NCBI RefSeq assembly: GCF_036711975.1
Contig: NC_091976.1
Coordinates: 6,448,001-6,512,000, forward strand
Direction: 5' to 3'
Origin: Onthophagus taurus
Lineage: Eukaryota; Arthropoda; Insecta; Coleoptera; Scarabaeidae
Length of the DNA: 64,000 bases
Below are positions 55,219-64,000 of this stretch, piece by piece. The position numbers were made by a program, and so were the translations under genes. Each line of letters begins with the position of its first letter. The first letter of the stretch is position 1. Under the pieces are notes generated by a model. The model searched no databases, had not been told where the DNA came from, and saw only the letters and a list, made by a program, of their open reading frames with translations.

Positions 55219-57633
55219 TTAATACTGAAACCCATATATGCCTGCTGTCCTACATGTAGGACAAGCATTTATAGAGCCCTACTAAAGTTTTCCAGTGAAA
55301 ACAACAGGTGACGCAATTTATAATCGTTTCTTGAATGTGTAGGCATCTACTATATATAATTTACCAAGGTGTCATTTGCATTTAAATGTTTTGAATAAGT
55401 GAGTAATTACCACGGTTTCTAAAAAATGGCGAGTTCGAGCAGTTCACTACCATCAAGGTAAGTGTTCTTCTAGATGCTCTTTTTTTGGGTACTTTTTCTT
55501 TTACAAATTACAAACCAATGAACATACAAATGTGTATACTTAACCTCAAACTATACGCATCCGTGATGGCGTATTTGCAGTAGATTGAAACTCGGTGTAC
55601 TACATGTAGGACAGCAGGCATATAGGTTAACTTTTCCCCACTTTCAGGGAACCGGATCCATTACACCCAATATATTTTATTCACGAAAAAATATAAACAG
55701 GGGCAGACTTTGTGATTTGTTGTCACGAATTGAAGAAAATTCTACAAAAGCAGCGGATGTATATATACTACCTCCCGTAAATGCAACGGAATATATAACC
55801 GATGAAGACTCAGCGGAAGAAGATGAAGGATCAATCAATAATTTACCTGGTAGCATTTTGAGACAAGAAGCAGAAGTAGAAGAAGTTGGGGAAAATTTAA
55901 GTGATAGCGACACTGATGAGGAAGAAAATATATCATTAGCAGAACTACAGAAGAGATTGAGAGTGCAACAGATTGGCAAGCGCAAGTGGCGTAAAAGAGA
56001 CATCAATGCAGAGTTTCCCGACTGGAAAGCCACCAATAATAATGCAGGAACTACAGATGAAGCAAGCACTGCAATAGATTTTTTTGAACTATTTTTTGAT
56101 GCAGAACTAGTTGATAAAATCGTTCGGGAAACGAATCGATATTCGCTGCAAAAAAATCGAGCTTTGAACGTTTGCACTGAAGAAATCAAATGTTTTATTG
56201 GTATTTTGCTCTATAGTGGCTATACCCAGGTTCCCAGAAGAAGGATGTTCTGGGAAAATGCTAGTGATGCACATCACGAAATTGTAATAAATGGCATGAA
56301 ACGTGATCGATTTGAAGCTATCTTATCCCATTTTCATTTAGCCAACAACTATGAACTTGATGCGGAAGATAAATATGCTAAAATACGTCCATTAGTGACA
56401 ATGATAAATGAGAAATTTTTATGTTATGCGCCTATTGAAGAGTACTACAGTTTTGACGAATCCATGTGCAAATATTTTGGACGCCACGGACTCAAGCAAT
56501 TTATACGCGGCAAACCGATACGATTTGGGTTCAAGATTTGGTGTGGTGCAACACGATTAGGCTATGTTGTTAACGTTGATCCGTATCAAGGCAAAAACGG
56601 ATATAAAGAAAAGGACGATCTAAATCTGGGTTTGGGAGGGCAGCTTGTTTATAAATTTGCTAAAATTTTAAAATGTCAAAATCCGAACCCATTTCATTTA
56701 TTTTGTGACAACTTTTTCACTAGCATAAAATTGATTTCAGAGTTGCAAAAAATAGGAATAAGAGCTACAGGAACGATAAAAGAGAACAGGTCCGAGCATT
56801 GTCCTTTACTAACAAAACAGAATATGAAAAAGGAAAGCAGGGGTTTCTACGACTACAGAGTGGATGAATCACAAGAGCTAATAGTATGCAAATGGAATGA
56901 CAATAATGTGGTCAGTTTGTGCTCTAATTCAGTTGGAATAAATCCAGTACATTCTACTACTCGTTTCTCCCGAGCAGAACGAAAACGCATTCAGATTGAC
57001 CAGCCACATCTCATCAAACTTTATAATGAAAATATGGGTGGAGTAGATAGGATGGATCAAAATATCAGTAAATATAGGATCGCTATACATGGAAAAAAGT
57101 GGTATTGGTCTCTAATAACATTCTTCATTGATATGGCAGTAAATAATGCATTCCAGCTATATCGACAAAAATATAATGACCTTGATCTGCTTGCCTTCCG
57201 TCGTCGCATTGCTCGATTTTATATGGAGCATTACTCAAAAACATCGAAAAAACGAAATTTACCTTGTCAAGTAACCACGGAAACTCGGTACGATGGCTTA
57301 TATCACTTTGTTTGTCCGCAAGAAAATCAAACACGTTATGGCTTATGTCATACCAAATGTACCACACGCTGCGTCAAGTGTAACAAAGGTGTTCATGTTA
57401 AGTGTTTTATCAGTTACCATACAAAATGTAATACAATATAAATAAAAATAGTATATAAAATGTTCATACAAGTGCCTAGTGTCCTATATGTAGTACACAT
57501 TGTAACACTAAGTTGGAAAATATATTGTTTTGCAAAAATGTTACTAGCGTGTTCTTCTTGACCATTATGATTATTAAAAAACATTTTTGCGCAAAAACAA
57601 ACATTGATACGGTTTCAGGTATATATGGCTTAA
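55219..57633 (+). mobile_element. piggyBac element, approximate limits
   Basis: TTAA occurs at 55219-55222 and 57630-57633, near CCATATAT(G/A)CCTG motifs in opposite orientation (55231, 57615). A TGTCCTACATGTAGGAC palindrome at 55244 recurs inverted at 55600 and diverged at 57481, typical of piggyBac internal repeats. The very ends do not match well, so the limits are tentative. Confidence 0.4.
55426..57441 (+). CDS. piggyBac transposase, intact
   Basis: The main ORF is open from 55585 to TAA 57439-57441. It lacks an early ATG, and a first exon 55426-55457 (MASSSSSLPS) spliced over 55458-55580 (GTAAGT...TTTGCAG) joins in frame, giving about 630 residues. Acidic N-terminus (residues 60-130), then the DDE_Tnp_1_7 core: D in YYSFDESMCKYFGRHGLKQF, D in LFCDNFFTSIKLI and D in NMGGVDRMDQNISKYR. 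The C-terminal cysteine-rich finger (CHTKCTTRCVKCNKGVHVKC) is complete. No stops or shifts. It acts by TTAA-specific cut and paste. The start exon is a model; the rest is certain. Confidence 0.9.
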
Positions 57634-57990
57634 TCGAAGTTAAGGTGAAACACGCGGTCGGGAAAATGTTTATGTATGTAAGTGCCGTAAACGCTAACCG
57701 ATTTTGATAATTATATTTTTGTAATTTTCCACATAAATAAGGGTATCTTTTGAATTATGTTATAAATTTTTCCGATAATTATTTTTAATTAATTGTTAAT
57801 TACTCCGCTATTCCTTAATCAATTTAATCCGCTCAAAAAAGGGATTTAGTTAATTTTGTACCCCGCATCCGATAGCGCCGTTAAAATTTTGCTATTGTCA
57901 TTAATTAGCCCCCCACATTATAATTTAGTTTTGATAACTTGTTTTAATACGATCCCCACTCGGAAAAATCCAGTTTTCACCCCGAACACG

Positions 57991-57999
57991 TATAAATAG
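57991..57999 (+). promoter_or_regulatory. TATA box of the LTR
   Basis: TATAAATAG at 57991-57999, followed about 40 bp downstream by CAGTCTTCAACTG, which could hold an initiator. AATAAA lies some 680 bp further, consistent with an R region. Confidence 0.5.
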
Positions 58000-58021
58000 C
58001 CGGTCAAAATTTCATTTAGAA

Positions 58022-58180
58022 TCAGTCTTCAACTGTCTTGATCAGTCTTCGACCGTTCTAGATTAGTCTTCGACATTCTTCAAGAGTCTTCAACTGTCTC
58101 GATCAGTCTTCGACCGTTCTAGATTAGTCTTCGACATTCTTCAAGAGTCTTCAGCCGTCATCAACCGTCTTCAAGAAGTT
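58022..58180. repeat. Tandem AGTCTTCGACCGTTCTAG-type repeats
   Basis: Units built on CAGTCTTCAACTGTC and AGTCTTCGACATTCTTCAAG repeat with a period of about 65 bp, twice plus a partial copy. Confidence 0.75.
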
Positions 58181-58301
58181 CGCCAGACTTCACCGAAAAA
58201 TCTCCGAGTTTTGGAAATAACCGAGTTTCATCGTAAGTTTGTTTTCGGTCTTGCAATTGTGGGACTTTGATTTTATTTTGTGAAATAAATTTTCATCCAA
58301 T

Positions 58302-58572
58302 CTCCCGACCGGGTATTGCTGCGAGTTTTCCGCAACACTCTCCCGACCTAGTATTGCTGCGAGTTTTCCGCAATACTTTCCCCGACCTGGTGTTGCTGCG
58401 AGTTTTCCACAACACTCTCCCGACCTGGTATTGCTGCGAGTTTTCCGCAATACTTTCCCCGACCTCGTGTTGCTGCGAGTTTTCCGCAACACTCTCCCGA
58501 CCTGGTGCTGCTGCGAGTTTTCCGCAACATCTTCCCGACCTGGCGCTATCGCGAGTTTTCCGTAGCACTTCA
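58302..58572. repeat. Seven ~39-bp tandem repeats in the LTR
   Basis: Each unit reads CCCGACCTGGTNTTGCTGCG followed by AGTTTTCCGCAACAC. Seven copies with small changes. Overlapping ORFs in both strands here are repeat artefacts. Confidence 0.9.
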
Positions 58573-60250
58573 TCCAGACCAATTTTTCCCTTATGAATAA
58601 TTATTTCAATTACGTCCGAAGTACGAGTCCCACAAGATTGCACTAGGCCAGACATTTACCGATTATATATTTAAATAAAGATTTTTTTTTACCTTCCTCC
58701 GTAAATTCCTATGTTGATTTTTTTTTAATTATTAATAAACTTTGATTTTATTTCTTAATTCATGAACCGCATTTTTTTAAATTTTTTTTAACCCTCTCTC
58801 AAACACCCTGAATCTCCGACTGTAACTCCCAAAAGCTACTTGGAGGCGAAAGAGTTCCTTAACTCTCTAAATATAAGGTGGCGCCCGAGACCGATAACAT
58901 CCCGAACATAAAAAAGAGGCACCAAGACCGCTTTCCTTGGACCGAACCAGGAAAGGACGTCGCAGTATTATTCACTGTATCAGGTGCTGCACAAATTGAA
59001 CGATGAAAAATTCGCCATCTAGCAACCAATATTCCGAATGTATTTTCTATGACACGTCTAGCACGCGACAATCGATAATTAAAAACACCTTTTAATATAT
59101 TAAGAAATTTTCCAGGATATGGTCGCATTAAATTCTGTAGCAATGGAAAAGCTGCATCCCCTACAAAATAATTCTTCATAAATATATTACTATTGGGAAG
59201 TTTACTCTCTTGAGGGAAAGGAATTGTGCCGTTTATTATGCTTTGGCCAAATGTTGAGCTACTAAAAGTACCCCCGTCGCTTATTGATCCAAAACCTCCA
59301 ATATCAACATATAAGAAATTATAATTGGCATCGCATACTCCTAGTAAAATGATGCTTAAATAATTTTTATAATTGTGAAATAGGGAACCACTGTTTGGCG
59401 GTGCGAATATTTTTATGTGCTTTCCGTCAATACTTCCCACACAATTAGGCATATTCCATATTTTTAAAAAATTACTTGATACATCTTTTAATTTTTCTTT
59501 TGTTGGAGCTGGTAAATAAATGGGTGACAATTTTTCCCAAATAATTTGTGTCACTTCTCGAACTATAGTACACACTGTAGATTTTCCCATTCGATATCCA
59601 CTGGCTATTGAAAAATAAGAGTCTCCCGTTGCAAGATACCTACAACAATACGTAAAGTAATGTCTTTTACCTATGTATGTATTATAATTTCACTACCTCA
59701 GAGTTATTGCCAGGCGCTGAGGGGGTGACAAAGGCTTTCGTACACTCTTCTTTAATAAACTGGGACCAAGTAATGTTAATAGTTCTTCAAATAATTCAGG
59801 GGTCATCCTTGTGTACATAAAAAACCATTCCTCATCATGCATTTTCATTTCCAAAACTAATCTTCGATATTCTCCGCTTTCTTCACGGTTTCGATTAATA
59901 GGACGAACCCACCAACGACGATTTGTATATGTATTTGTTTTTGATTGATTTTCTCTTCCGTCTTTTCCACAGTACCGACAATAACAATACAGACATTATT
60001 TCTGGGTTCATTATTTAAAAATAATACACTTTGTATTTAACAACACACACGATATATATACTGTGATGTATTTAGTTGGAGTTACTTTTGAGTATATTCA
60101 AATTAAAGACTTTAACTTGTTATAATTAACAAACATCTTTATTCGAGCGAAGTCAACTCAGAACTGAGTTAAAACAGGTTTACAAAACGCTTTTATACAA
60201 AAATACACTACATTATCTTCCCCTAAAAAAAATAAAATAAACATAAACTA

Positions 60251-60672
60251 TTACTCATAACATAATCTATCCACGGGTTTGATCATGCGCTTCGGGCGGT
60301 TAATAACTAAACTTTCTGCGCTTTCGTTGTTGCATGAATTTTCGCTACTAGGATCTTTAGACTGATTATTATTATTTGAACTTCCAGAACTATCAAAAGG
60401 AATACGTGATTCAACAAAAGTAAATTTTCTTATTTGATTTGGATGTCTTTTCCACGTCTTCTGCAATTCTGGAATTTCAACTAGATACGTACGATTTCCT
60501 ATCACTTTAACGATCTTTCCTTTAATAAAAACTGGCTTATTTACAATTGCGTAATTCTTAACTAATACAATTTCATCGATTTCAAATTTTGTATAACTCA
60601 TTCCCTTACTATATTTTACTTGTTTTTCTTTGACTCTCTTTACCTTTTCAGCTACATCGTTAATATCTTTAT
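60251..60672 (-). pseudogene. Integrase C-terminal fragment of the same element
   Basis: KVKRVKEKQVKYSKGMSYTK, then FEIDEIVLVKN and RTYLVEIPELQKTWKRHPNQ form the GPY/F-like end of a Ty3 integrase, with an acidic tail and RPKRMIKPVDRLCYE terminus. It joins gag out of frame at the deletion point. Confidence 0.85.
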
Positions 60673-61584
60673 TACAATAACGTTAACGTAAAATGGTGGT
60701 TTATGATTTTCAGATTCAAAATTAAAAATGCAAAGATCGTCTTGATCGTTATCTGATTTATCGTTAATAAAATGATGTTTTTTATTTGATTTATATCTAT
60801 TCCTTTGATTAGAAACCTTGTAACTTCCGGTCGCTTTACACATAGCTGCCAAATGGCCTATTTTTTTACATTTAGAACAAGTAGCGTTTTTAAAATAACA
60901 ACGTTCATACAAATGATTATTTTTACCGCAAACGCTACAGACGGGATAGCGCTGTCTTCCTTTAGTTTGACTGGAACTTGCTTGGGCATCCCTACTTCCA
61001 AAATCTGTACGTCTCTCCCTCAGCTGGTGAATTTCTTCTTGTTTAATGATGACGTCTCGAACCTCGTTGGCCGCCATTTTTGACACCGCGAGTGAAACCA
61101 TGCCGTTGAAATCTTTTGTAATCTCTTCTTCCATTAATCGATCCATAATTGGCCCTTTTTCGAATCCAAAAACAAACTTGTCCCGTAGGCAAACCTGTAG
61201 CTCAGCTCCAAATTCGCAGCTCACCGCCAAACCGCGTAAACGTGCAGCCCATTGTTTCGCCGTTTCAGCAACTTCCTTTTTTGCCGAATAAAATTGATAT
61301 CGCGCAGCAAACGCACTTTTTTGGGGTTGAAAATGACTGCTAAGAACCGCTACTAGGTCGGGATACGTCTTATCTTCTGGTTTTTCGGGACTCACCAGAT
61401 CGAATAATAATTTGTAGGCGTCCTCATCCAAAATATTCAATAATATAGCTCTTTTCTTCTTTGCTTTATCTTCACCAATATTATTTGCTGTGAAATAGCT
61501 CTCCAGCCTCGGTAGAAAAATTGACCAATCGGAATTTCGTAACGTGAATTCGCGAAGATGACCCACAATAACTTCCGCCATCAT
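60652..61584 (-). CDS. Ty3/gypsy gag with two zinc knuckles
   Basis: 310 codons, open. Capsid-like part (FTLRNSDWSIFLPRLESYF, PEDKTYPDLVAVLSSHFQPQ) then nucleocapsid knuckles CSVCGKNNHLYERC and CSKCKKIGHLAAMC, and the first residues of protease (KPPFYVNVIV). After that most of pol is missing: the sequence jumps near 60680 into integrase C-terminal coding. The gag would package RNA and could act with enzymes supplied in trans. Confidence 0.9.
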   Translation of the reverse strand: MMAEVIVGHLREFTLRNSDWSIFLPRLESYFTANNIGEDKAKKKRAILLNILDEDAYKLLFDLVSPEKPEDKTYPDLVAVLSSHFQPQKSAFAARYQFYSAKKEVAETAKQWAARLRGLAVSCEFGAELQVCLRDKFVFGFEKGPIMDRLMEEEITKDFNGMVSLAVSKMAANEVRDVIIKQEEIHQLRERRTDFGSRDAQASSSQTKGRQRYPVCSVCGKNNHLYERCYFKNATCSKCKKIGHLAAMCKATGSYKVSNQRNRYKSNKKHHFINDKSDNDQDDLCIFNFESENHKPPFYVNVIVIKILTM

Positions 61585-62282
61585 TTTTCATTAATAATAT
61601 ATTCGATTTTTCTTTTTAATTTATTAATTAATCCCATCCTCGTCGCCACTTGTGATGTATTTAGTTGGAGTTACTTTTGAGTATATTCAAATTAAAGACT
61701 TTAACTTGTTATAATTAACAAACATCTTTATTCGAGCGAAGTCAACTCAGAACTGAGTTAAAACAGGTTTACAAAACGCTTTTATACAAAAATACACTAC
61801 ATATACTATGTGTCAAAATATACACAAGAACGCACTGCGCAGACGCAATAGACATTTACGTTACGTTCTGTGTGAACATCGTACGTAAAATTAATAATTA
61901 CGAATTACGTATTACGTTCTACGTATTACGTTTATGTTCATTGTGAATGAGCCCTAAACCACAATGTATAATATGTGGAGACATATTATCAAATGGCTGC
62001 ATGAAACCTTCCTTACTCTTAAGACATTTACAAACTAAACATGCTAATTATAAAAATAAGGACCATAGCTTTTTTAAACGCTTGGAGAAAAGTAAGAATA
62101 AATACAATTTAACGTCATACAAACTATCATCAAATAAAGATCTCGAAAACGCCATTGAAACTAGTTATCTCGTCAGTTACCGTATTGCCAAATGTGGCAA
62201 AAATCACACAATTGCCGAGAATTTGATTCTTCCCTGTATAAAAGATGTTGTTCGTTGTATGCTCGGTTGTGTTTGTATTGAA

Positions 62283-63509
62283 ATGAATTTTGAACGTGAA
62301 AGTAGCAGTGACAAAGAGATGATTGAAGATCTGGAAGAAATCAACGAATTATTTCCTATTCGTGGTGGCCGAGTCATGAAAGAAAGAATCGATCATGTTC
62401 AACATTTATCTGACGTCGAATTCGTAAAGAGGTTGCGCCTCCCCAAAGAATGTTTTCATCGGTTGTTGTCAGAGGTTGAGGAAAACATTAAACCACGAAC
62501 GGAAAGGTATTGTATATTGTATAATTTGGTATCATTTGTAAAATTAAAGATATTATTTTCTAGATATTCAGCAATATTTGCCTCAAACCGTTTATTATTG
62601 ACATTGAGATTTTTTGCTACGGGTAATATGTTGCTGGCTGTGGCTGATTTTTGTGGGATCAGTGAAGCTGCAGCATCCCAAATAGTCAAATTGATGGCAA
62701 TAGCCATTGCCAATTTAAGACCCCAATATTGCAAAATGCCGGAGGGTGACGACATTGGAAAAGTGCAAACAAAGTTTTATAATATTGCTCGATTTCCTTT
62801 GGTTATTGGCACCATCGATTGTACTCATGTACGAATTCAATCGCCAGGTATTGTTAGAAATATTATATACCAATGTAAATCAAACATTTCTTATGTTATA
62901 TTTTAGGTGGAGACCAAGCTGAAAATTTTAGGAATAGAAAAAGCTATTTTTCCTTTAATCTACAGACGGTGTCGGACGCAAATCTGAAAATTGTAGTTAT
63001 AGTGGCGAGATGGCCTGGATCCACGCACGATCAAACTATTTTTAATAATAGCAGCATACGCAATAGGTTTGAACAGGGCCACTTTGGAAACGGTATATTG
63101 CTTGGGGATAGTGGGTATCGCAATACGTAAGTTCACACTGTAAAAGAATTATTATAAACATAGTAAATGAACTGTTCCATTTTAGAAATTATTTGTTAAC
63201 TCCCCTTGTCGAACAAAGGACAGAGGCAGAGCGTCTCTATAATGAAGCTCAAATAATGACCCGAAATGTCGTAGAACGGCAGTATGGGGTTTGGAAGAGA
63301 CGATTCCAAGTTTTAAGATTGGGAATGAGGGTGGCGACGGAAAGGTAACAATTAGAACCAATTAGTTAAAAAAATTAAAAGAAGAACCGTTACCATCCGA
63401 GGATGAGGATGACGATAATAACCAAGGCATAGAAGTGGAGAGAAATGGTGATGACATTTCTGGTGATAAAAGGGCAGAAATGATACAATATTTTGAGACA
63501 TTGCGATAA
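62283..63509 (+). pseudogene. Fourth Harbinger transposase (HARBI1-like), multi-exon
   Basis: Exons 62283-62506, 62564-62847, 62908-63126 and 63186-63344, with introns of 57, 60 and 59 bp, all GT/AG and phase-consistent. Motifs: EFVKRLRLPKECFHRLLSEV, TLRFFATGNMLLAVADFCG (HTH), VIGTIDCTHVRIQSPG (D), VARWPGSTHDQTIF, GILLGDSGYRNT (D) and NVVERQYGVWKRRF (E). The catalytic core is open. After 63344 the usual AVLHNI exon is missing and the acidic end (KEEPLPSEDEDDD to TAA 63507-63509) is not joined cleanly, so a C-terminal deletion is likely. Its 5' side reads in frame from the BED finger. Confidence 0.8.
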
Positions 63510-63586
63510 GATATATATTTACAATATAAATAATAAATAATGTATATACATTAAAGTACAAAACAATGATAAAACAATAATAAAAA

Positions 63587-64000
63587 CTAATTTTTTTCTA
63601 ATAATGCCAATTTTTTCTTTTTAATTTGTAACTTATATTTTAATACATCCATTTCTAATTGGTGCCGTTCTCTCTCGTTAGCAATTTTTAAGTCGCACAG
63701 TTCTTTTTTTTTCAATACATTCATTGTAACTGTTATGTATTGGTTTATTTTCACCTATAAACTATTTTTATTAACTCTCCTAATCTTACTGTATTTATTT
63801 CAACACTACCTTTTCGTTTGCCACTCTCTAAAACAATACTTTTTCTTTTCCTTAATTGTTTGGGAGCCCAAACGCTCCAATCGTTTTCTTTTTCATTTTT
63901 ATTTATTTCCTCCTCTGCAGTGGGTGCGTTTTTGTGATTCTGAATCAATAAATAATTCTTTGCCGGCCTATTCAGAACTAGCACCTGCTGATGCAGATGT
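63587..64000 (-). CDS. Partner gene of the fourth Harbinger, partial at window end
   Basis: The last exon (63724-63587) encodes a charged coiled-coil, MNVLKKKELCDLKIANERER and MDVLKYKLQIKKKK, as found at the end of Myb/SANT-like Harbinger partners. Upstream the frame at 63984-63751 reads NDWSVWAPKQLRKRKSIVLE, a basic stretch that probably belongs to a preceding exon. Its DNA-binding domain would lie beyond the window. It converges on the transposase, 78 bp apart. Confidence 0.5.

Larger units (their letters stand above)
54509..58964 (+). mobile_element. Probable solo LTR (~2 kb) carrying a piggyBac element
   Basis: The insert starts TGTAAATTTTTTTTTTTTGA, ends GGACGTCGCA and is flanked by GTAT at 54505-54508 and 58965-58968: TG...CA with a 4-bp duplication. 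It holds a TATA box, an AATAAA at 58674-58679 and no gag or pol, as expected of a single LTR. A TGGCGCCCGAGACC at 58879-58892 looks like a primer-binding site, so an LTR plus leader is an alternative. The piggyBac lies inside. Confidence 0.6.
54237..60011 (-). pseudogene. Third Harbinger transposase, split by an LTR insertion
   Basis: Exon 1 is 60011-59697 (RRWWVRPINRNREESGEYRR, FEELLTLLGPSLLKKSV) with one frameshift near 59950. The intron is 59640-59696 (57 bp, GTAGTG...TTGTAG). Exon 2 from 59639 holds YLATGDSYFSIASGYRMGK, NCVGSIDGKHIKIFAPP (D), NYFVGDAAFPLLQNLM (D) and RRVIENTFGILVARWR (E). At DTVNN the LTR insertion intervenes (58964-54509). Downstream, TIKATVCLHNFI and NASIVAYEQRDKLAKYFL finish at 54237. 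With one GTAT removed the codon at the join is restored exactly. Confidence 0.88.
60062..61801 (-). mobile_element. Deleted Ty3/gypsy element with paired LTRs (1,740 bp)
   Basis: Two 151-bp LTRs (60062-60212, 61651-61801) are near-identical, and TATAC flanks the element (60057-60061, 61802-61806). On the minus strand the LTR reads TGTAGTGTATTT...ACATCACA. A TGGCGACGAGG primer-binding site follows the 5' LTR and a purine tract (AGGGGAAG) precedes the 3' LTR. Only gag and the end of pol remain, so it is non-autonomous. Confidence 0.95.
52736..61954. mobile_element. Third PIF/Harbinger element, 9.2 kb with nested insertions
   Basis: Left end GGGCTCATTCACAATTAACA and inverted right end share about 55 bp with few mismatches. 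TAA is duplicated at 52733-52735 and 61955-61957. Subterminal ACGTAA repeats fill 52750-52930 and 61850-61935. It carries a MADF gene (+) at the left and a transposase gene (-) at the right, arranged tail to tail. A long-terminal-repeat insertion with piggyBac and a deleted Ty3 element enlarge it. Confidence 0.93.
52533..62506 (+). pseudogene. BED-finger hAT N-terminus interrupted by Harbinger, running into a HARBI1-like ORF
   Basis: ATG 52533 opens MDTWLASGTRKELQP and KRRKYCEEYIKYGFSYVGD, the start of a ZBED5-like hAT transposase. At NCPK the Harbinger 52736-61954 intervenes. After it the frame resumes at 61958 with PQCIICGDILSNGCMKPSLL, the BED finger (C-C...H...H), then FKRLEKSKNKYN and HTIAENLILPCIKDVV. 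Near 62265 it leaves hAT homology and, without a stop, enters the Harbinger transposase that starts MNFERESSS (62283). So a hAT DNA-binding region is fused in frame to a Harbinger nuclease, once the insertion is ignored. Confidence 0.75.

Noticed and set aside
55677-56189. 170-codon antisense Ser-rich ORF in piggyBac
   Set aside because: It is the reverse of the acidic N-terminal coding region (Glu/Asp codons read as Ser/Phe).
58190-58655. Three overlapping ORFs of 109-130 codons
   Set aside because: They are translations of the seven 39-bp tandem repeats, with repeated NTRSG and ENSQQ words.

Overview
This window is eukaryotic and almost certainly from an insect. It is AT-rich, uses short spliceosomal introns (GT...AG, about 55-165 bp) and AATAAA signals, and is built almost entirely of transposable elements (TEs) of families common in arthropods. 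I cannot place it below insect. I found no convincing host gene, rRNA, functional tRNA gene or CRISPR array. It reads as a TE graveyard with several young, well-bounded insertions.

Layout. 1-1670: a DD41D mariner/Tc1-group transposon with a single internal stop. 1915-10551: a composite block (DD41D element, palindromic hairpin, MADF gene, Crypton-like tyrosine recombinase, Ty3 gag-pol, hAT, second tyrosine recombinase, Harbinger end) that recurs in the same order and orientation at 35613-43109. 10290-16768: a PIF/Harbinger element whose transposase exon is itself interrupted by a second, apparently intact Harbinger (11631-14633). In both, the MADF gene and the antisense transposase gene interlock, each with an exon inside the other's intron. 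16790-18176: Ty3 integrase and LTR. 18177-23700: gag fragment, antisense LINE, P element, hAT terminus, BEL fragment. 24028-26441: a pogo/Tigger element. 26500-34600: Harbinger, piggyBac, hAT, BEL/Pao and Ty3 remnants, with a Harbinger-type MITE and a tRNA-like insertion. 34855-37697: a full-length DD41D element with about 670-bp inverted repeats. 43284-47600: a Mutator-like transposase with a nearly intact hAT in its intron. 48302-52437: DUF7869-type genes and MADF/BESS fragments. 52736-61954: a third Harbinger, split by a long-terminal-repeat insertion that carries an intact piggyBac, and also holding a small deleted Ty3 element. It sits inside a BED-finger ORF that runs in frame into a fourth Harbinger transposase (62283-63509), whose partner gene is antisense at the window end.

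How the genes work together. The functional pairs are Harbinger transposases (DDE nucleases) with MADF or coiled-coil DNA-binding partners, which in known Harbingers are needed for end recognition and nuclear import. The best candidates for recent activity are the inner Harbinger (both ORFs open), the piggyBac transposase, the hAT at 44678-47313 (one slip in an A-run) and the Ty3 deletion derivative with near-identical LTRs. Everything else is broken by stops, frameshifts or nested insertions. Splice models and family names come from reading the translations only; no database search was possible.
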